From NCBI GenBank assembly GCA_014872655.1, contig WHHJ01000037.1, forward strand, positions 1 through 19,042: 19,042 nucleotides of DNA. The letters run 5' to 3'. Below, in pieces: positions 16,251 through 19,042 of the stretch. The position numbers and the translations under genes were made by a program. The stretch is from Clostridia bacterium. Its GTDB lineage: Bacteria > Bacillota > Clostridia > Oscillospirales > UBA644. The stretch's first letter is position 1, and each line of letters opens with the position of its first letter. Under the pieces are notes generated by a model. The model saw nothing but the letters and a program-made list of their open reading frames with translations. It was not told the origin of the DNA and searched no databases.

Positions 16251-16628
16251 CTAATCCTTTAAATCGGCAGCGTATGCAGTATCCACATACTTCAGAACGG
16301 TTTTCTTATCAATTCCCGCACCCACAATTTTGTCTAGAAGTTCTGACAATTCTCCCAACATTGTCAGCCTTCCCGCACTCAAAATCTGCTTTGCATTTTC
16401 GCATACAAAATAGCCTTTCCCGGGTACAGGACGAATCACACCTCTTGCATCCAGATCGGCATATGCTTTTAAAATGGTACGGGGATTTACAGAATGTTCT
16501 ACCGCCACTGACCGAACGGACGGCACCTGTTCACCGGGAGAAATCACGCCTGTCAAAATGAAACGTTCCATCTGCTCGACGATTTGTTCATAGATCGGCG
16601 TTCTGGACAACAAATCAATTTGAAACAT
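16251..16628 (-). CDS. GntR family regulator, YtrA subfamily
   Basis: 125 residues, the short YtrA form: an N-terminal winged helix (LLSRTPIYEQIVEQMERFIL, then GEQVPSVRSVAVEHSVNPRT, then AYADLDARGVIRPVPGKGYFV) and only about 40 residues of dimerisation helices in place of a ligand-binding domain. AAAGGAGG lies upstream of the ATG. It is the first gene of an operon with the ABC ATPase and permease and probably represses it by binding the repeats at 16651-16675. Confidence 0.93.
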   Translation of the reverse strand: MFQIDLLSRTPIYEQIVEQMERFILTGVISPGEQVPSVRSVAVEHSVNPRTILKAYADLDARGVIRPVPGKGYFVCENAKQILSAGRLTMLGELSELLDKIVGAGIDKKTVLKYVDTAYAADLKD

Positions 16629-16650
16629 CTGAATCCTCCTTTATCGTTTT

Positions 16651-16707
16651 ATGTGTTGCACTACACATACAACACTTATAGTATAGCATAGATTTTCTAA
16701 AAGTCAA
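16651..16707 (-). promoter_or_regulatory. Promoter and putative GntR operator of the ABC-2 operon
   Basis: Minus-strand -35 TTGACT (16702-16707) and -10 TATACT (16680-16685), 16 bases apart. Just downstream are two overlapping symmetric elements: ATGTGT-N6-ACACAT (16651-16668) and GTGTTG-N11-CAACAC (16653-16675). Their place over the transcript start suits a repressor site. Operator function is inferred. Confidence 0.78.
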
Positions 16708-16743
16708 CGGCGTTCACAAAATTGTAACATTTGTTCTGTCAGC

Positions 16744-16780
16744 AAAAAACAGCGGTATCTTACAAATACCGCTGTTTTTT
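16744..16780 (-). terminator. Terminator after the Gfo/Idh/MocA gene
   Basis: Perfect 15-base arms AAAAAACAGCGGTAT and ATACCGCTGTTTTTT around a 7-base loop. The flanking A6/T6 make it usable on both strands. It lies about 85 bases after the oxidoreductase stop and insulates the GntR promoter. Confidence 0.88.
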
Positions 16781-16864
16781 GATATTAAATTGGATTCCGC
16801 CTATATTTTCGGAACAAAGACAACTCGCGTCTACGGCCATTAACCTGACGCGAACCGTTCCGTA

Positions 16865-17854
16865 TTATATCCGATCATCCGCAGGATAAACAACACCCAT
16901 TTGCCGGCGCGCTTCATCTAAAACACGCATTCCGTACCGAGACAGGCGATGAGAATGGACCTGAGACTGCAGAATACCATTTTCAACACAACGCAAAAAT
17001 TCTTCAATTTCAAACCGCATGCCATTCCCTTTTTTGTCATAATCATATGTTTTTATATTCCCATTGCGAGATACAACACGAACCTGCATCGGCGTATAAA
17101 TACTGTCGATTAAAAGCGTAGCATCCTCGCCTTCTATACGAGATATGGCATGAGAAGTTGCTGTTTTAGAAAAATGCGCAGCCGCTGTAAACCCATCATA
17201 TTTCATCAACACCATCCCCTCTCCGTCTACGCCGTCAGGGATCACCGTCCCCATCGCTTTAATGTCTTTTGGAAAACCAAACAAATCTAAAATCGGATAA
17301 ATACTGTAAACACCCATATCCATCACTGCACCATTAGAGAAAGCGGCTTTAAAGGTATTAACATCTTCTCCCCGTTTATGTGCATCATATCGGCTGGAAT
17401 ATCGGGCAAAATCAAAATATACGCTTCGAATCTGCCCCACTTTCGGCAATAGTTGTTTTAGTTTCTGATAATTCGGCGCAGAGAACGTCTTAAACGCTTC
17501 CATAAACAACACTTCATTTTCCTCCGCGCACTCCAGCACCTCATGCAGCTCACCACTGTTTGAACAAACCGGTTTTTCGCAAAGAACATGTTTGCCCTCA
17601 CTTAAAAACAACTTCGCCTGTGAAGCGTGCAAACTGTTCGGAGATGCAATATACACCGCATCAATACTGTCATCCTCCGACATCAGCTTGAGCGATGTAT
17701 AATATTTTTGAGCCCCAAATTCCTCTGCAAATTCCGAAGCCTTAGACTCCGTTCTGGAATAAACGGCACAAAGATTAAAGGATTCCAACTTCTGTCCTTC
17801 CCGAATAAACAGCCGAGTAATTTCAGAAGTCCCGACCGTTGCAATATTAACCAT
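16865..17854 (-). CDS. Gfo/Idh/MocA family oxidoreductase
   Basis: 329-residue NAD(P)-dependent oxidoreductase. The N-terminal Rossmann domain begins VNIATVGTSEITRLFI, where the usual GxGxxG is loosened to GTSEIT. It continues with VYSRTESKASEFAEEFGAQK and AVYIASPNSLHASQAKLFL. HVLCEKPV contains the conserved EKP lysine. The C-terminal alpha/beta domain includes MEAFKTFSAPNY and NGAVMDMGVYSIYPILDLFG. The family acts on sugars, inositols and related compounds; the substrate cannot be told. AAAGGAGT lies upstream of the ATG. Single gene, divergent from nfo. Confidence 0.9.
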   Translation of the reverse strand: MVNIATVGTSEITRLFIREGQKLESFNLCAVYSRTESKASEFAEEFGAQKYYTSLKLMSEDDSIDAVYIASPNSLHASQAKLFLSEGKHVLCEKPVCSNSGELHEVLECAEENEVLFMEAFKTFSAPNYQKLKQLLPKVGQIRSVYFDFARYSSRYDAHKRGEDVNTFKAAFSNGAVMDMGVYSIYPILDLFGFPKDIKAMGTVIPDGVDGEGMVLMKYDGFTAAAHFSKTATSHAISRIEGEDATLLIDSIYTPMQVRVVSRNGNIKTYDYDKKGNGMRFEIEEFLRCVENGILQSQVHSHRLSRYGMRVLDEARRQMGVVYPADDRI

Positions 17855-17887
17855 ATTTAACTCCTTTTCGCTGCATTAAACAAACTT

Positions 17888-17916
17888 ATTATAGTATACA
17901 ATATCAAAAAAATCAA
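17888..17916 (-). promoter_or_regulatory. Promoter of the Gfo/Idh/MocA gene
   Basis: Minus-strand -35 TTGATT (17911-17916) and -10 TATAAT (17888-17893), spacer 17 bases, about 33 bases before the start codon. Confidence 0.75.
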
Positions 17917-17938
17917 GATGAAACGCAGACATTTGTCA

Positions 17939-17967
17939 TTGTTTTTCTTAAAAATATATGATATAAT
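17939..17967 (+). promoter_or_regulatory. Promoter of nfo
   Basis: Plus-strand -35 TTGTTT (17939-17944) and -10 TATAAT (17962-17967), spacer 17 bases. It lies back to back with the oxidoreductase promoter in a 160-base intergenic region. Confidence 0.7.
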
Positions 17968-18014
17968 ATAAAAAACATACTTTATCAATTTGTTTTTATA
18001 AAAGGAGACCGAAT

Positions 18015-18848
18015 ATGTTTCGAATCGGATGTCACCTATCTGCAGCAGCAGGATATGAACATATGGGAAAAGAGGCACTCAGTATCGGAGCCAACACGTT
18101 TCAATTTTTCACCCGAAACCCGCGTGGCGGAGCTATGAAAGCGCTCAACCAAGCAGATATTGACGCTTTTTTAAATTTAGCAAATGAACACCATTTCGCT
18201 CAAATCTTAGCACATGCCCCTTACACGCTGAATGCATGTGCAGCGGACGACCGTGTTCGTCGTTTCGCCTATCAAGCGATGGCGGAAGACCTTGAAAGAA
18301 TGGAATACTTACCAGGAAATTTATACAACTTTCACCCCGGCAGCCATGTAGGACAAGGCATACAAACTGGGATTGAAAAAATAGCTGAACTACTCAACCA
18401 TATTTTAAAACCAGAGCAAACAACTACTGTCCTGTTAGAAACCATGGCAGGAAAAGGCAGCGAGGTTGGCGGCAAATTTGAAGAACTTCGTGAGATTTTA
18501 GACCGCGTGGAATTAAAAGACAAAATGGGCGTTTGTTTAGACACCTGTCATATCAGCGATGCAGGATATGATATCATTCACGATCTGGACGGCGTTTTAG
18601 AGACTTTTGACAAAATTATCGGATTAGATCGCCTTAAAGCGATTCATCTGAACGACAGTAAGAATCCGCCCGAAAGTCATAAAGACCGGCACGAGAAAGT
18701 AGGACAAGGATATCTTGGGATTGAAACACTGGAAAAGGTAATCAATCATCCTAAACTAAAGCATCTACCCTTTTTATTGGAAACGCCCAATGAACTACCG
18801 GGCTACGCAGAAGAAATTAAACAACTAAAATCCCTTTACCGGCAATAA
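18015..18848 (+). CDS. nfo: Endonuclease IV (AP endonuclease)
   Basis: 277-residue TIM-barrel AP endonuclease that cuts the backbone 5' to abasic sites in base-excision repair. The zinc and active-site motifs are all present: GCHLSAAAGYEHM, FQFFTRNPRGG, HAPYTLNACA, NFHPGSHVGQG, LLETMAGKGSEVGG, VCLDTCHISDAGYD, HLNDSKNPPESHKDRHEKVG and FLLETPNE. AAAGGAGA lies 7 bases before the ATG. Length is normal. It would process abasic sites left by glycosylases such as the one encoded at 5553-6071, although the two genes are far apart and independently transcribed. Confidence 0.97.
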   Translation: MFRIGCHLSAAAGYEHMGKEALSIGANTFQFFTRNPRGGAMKALNQADIDAFLNLANEHHFAQILAHAPYTLNACAADDRVRRFAYQAMAEDLERMEYLPGNLYNFHPGSHVGQGIQTGIEKIAELLNHILKPEQTTTVLLETMAGKGSEVGGKFEELREILDRVELKDKMGVCLDTCHISDAGYDIIHDLDGVLETFDKIIGLDRLKAIHLNDSKNPPESHKDRHEKVGQGYLGIETLEKVINHPKLKHLPFLLETPNELPGYAEEIKQLKSLYRQ

Positions 18849-18963
18849 AGCCGGAACATCTGAACGCAGGGCACATATAATAAAGTAGGACGTTTCAAAT
18901 ACAGGACGTCAAAAAGCGGAATTCTCCGCGGTTGTTTGCATCAAATCCTCTGTACAAAATTCC

Positions 18964-18989
18964 GGCCGCCCAATCGGGCGGCCTTTTTT
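18964..18989 (+). terminator. Terminator downstream of nfo
   Basis: GGCCGCCC, loop AATC, GGGCGGCC and six T: a very stable GC stem and textbook Rho-independent terminator. It sits 115 bases after the nfo stop, leaving an unexplained structured stretch between. Confidence 0.92.
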
Positions 18990-19042
18990 GAATTCTTTCA
19001 GCAGTTGCAAGCATACTTGATAAAAAAATAGATTTATGATAT

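Noticed and set aside
17857..18078. Minus-strand open frame across the nfo/oxidoreductase intergenic region
   Set aside because: It covers two clear promoters and the 5' end of nfo and has a low-complexity composition typical of AT-rich intergenic DNA.

Overview
The window looks like a piece of chromosome from a low-GC Bacillota (Firmicutes), probably an anaerobic Clostridia- or Erysipelotrichia-like gut or oral organism. The pointers are AT-rich DNA with strong AAGGAGG-type ribosome sites, TTGACA/TATAAT promoters, short hairpin-plus-T terminators, MarR- and YtrA-controlled ABC operons, and a meso-diaminopimelate dehydrogenase. Genus cannot be read from the sequence. Most genes are on the minus strand. 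I see no transposase, integrase, phage gene, CRISPR array or plasmid function.

Layout, left to right. (1) 293-4405, minus: a MarR regulator followed by the two halves of a heterodimeric ABC multidrug-type exporter, with a promoter and a palindromic putative operator. The last gene has an in-frame TGA at codon 19. (2) 4628-7218, minus: a tightly overlapping set alaX-like / hypoxanthine-DNA glycosylase-like / prmA. (3) 7292-8176, minus: ddh with its own promoter and a weak terminator. (4) 8348-9256, minus: a patatin-like phospholipase with a long leader. (5) 9510-11345: a degraded zone holding the C-terminal remnant of a MATE transporter, two related hairpins about 345 bp apart, and an alpha/beta-hydrolase gene interrupted by TAA and TAG. 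(6) 11605-11680, minus: tRNA-Ala(GGC) with promoter and terminator. (7) 11869-13110, plus: a zinc-ribbon/DUF4190-like membrane protein and a YdcF/SanA-like protein, closed by a strong terminator. (8) 13171-16628, minus: a YtrA-type GntR regulator, an ABC ATPase and an ABC-2-type permease. The permease is frameshifted in a T4G4 run. (9) 16865-17854, minus: a Gfo/Idh/MocA oxidoreductase. (10) 18015-18848, plus: nfo (endonuclease IV), divergent from the oxidoreductase, followed by a strong terminator at 18964-18989.

The main result is a concentration of broken or interrupted genes: a nonsense codon in an otherwise conserved ABC exporter half, two nonsense codons in a full-length hydrolase, a one-base frameshift in an ABC permease, and a truncated MATE gene. 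All three stop codons occur as interruptions and all three also end normal genes here, so a changed genetic code does not explain them. They point to ongoing gene decay, phase-like reversible inactivation, or sequence/assembly error. The rest is ordinary housekeeping and transport. I do not see a clear undescribed system and do not claim one.
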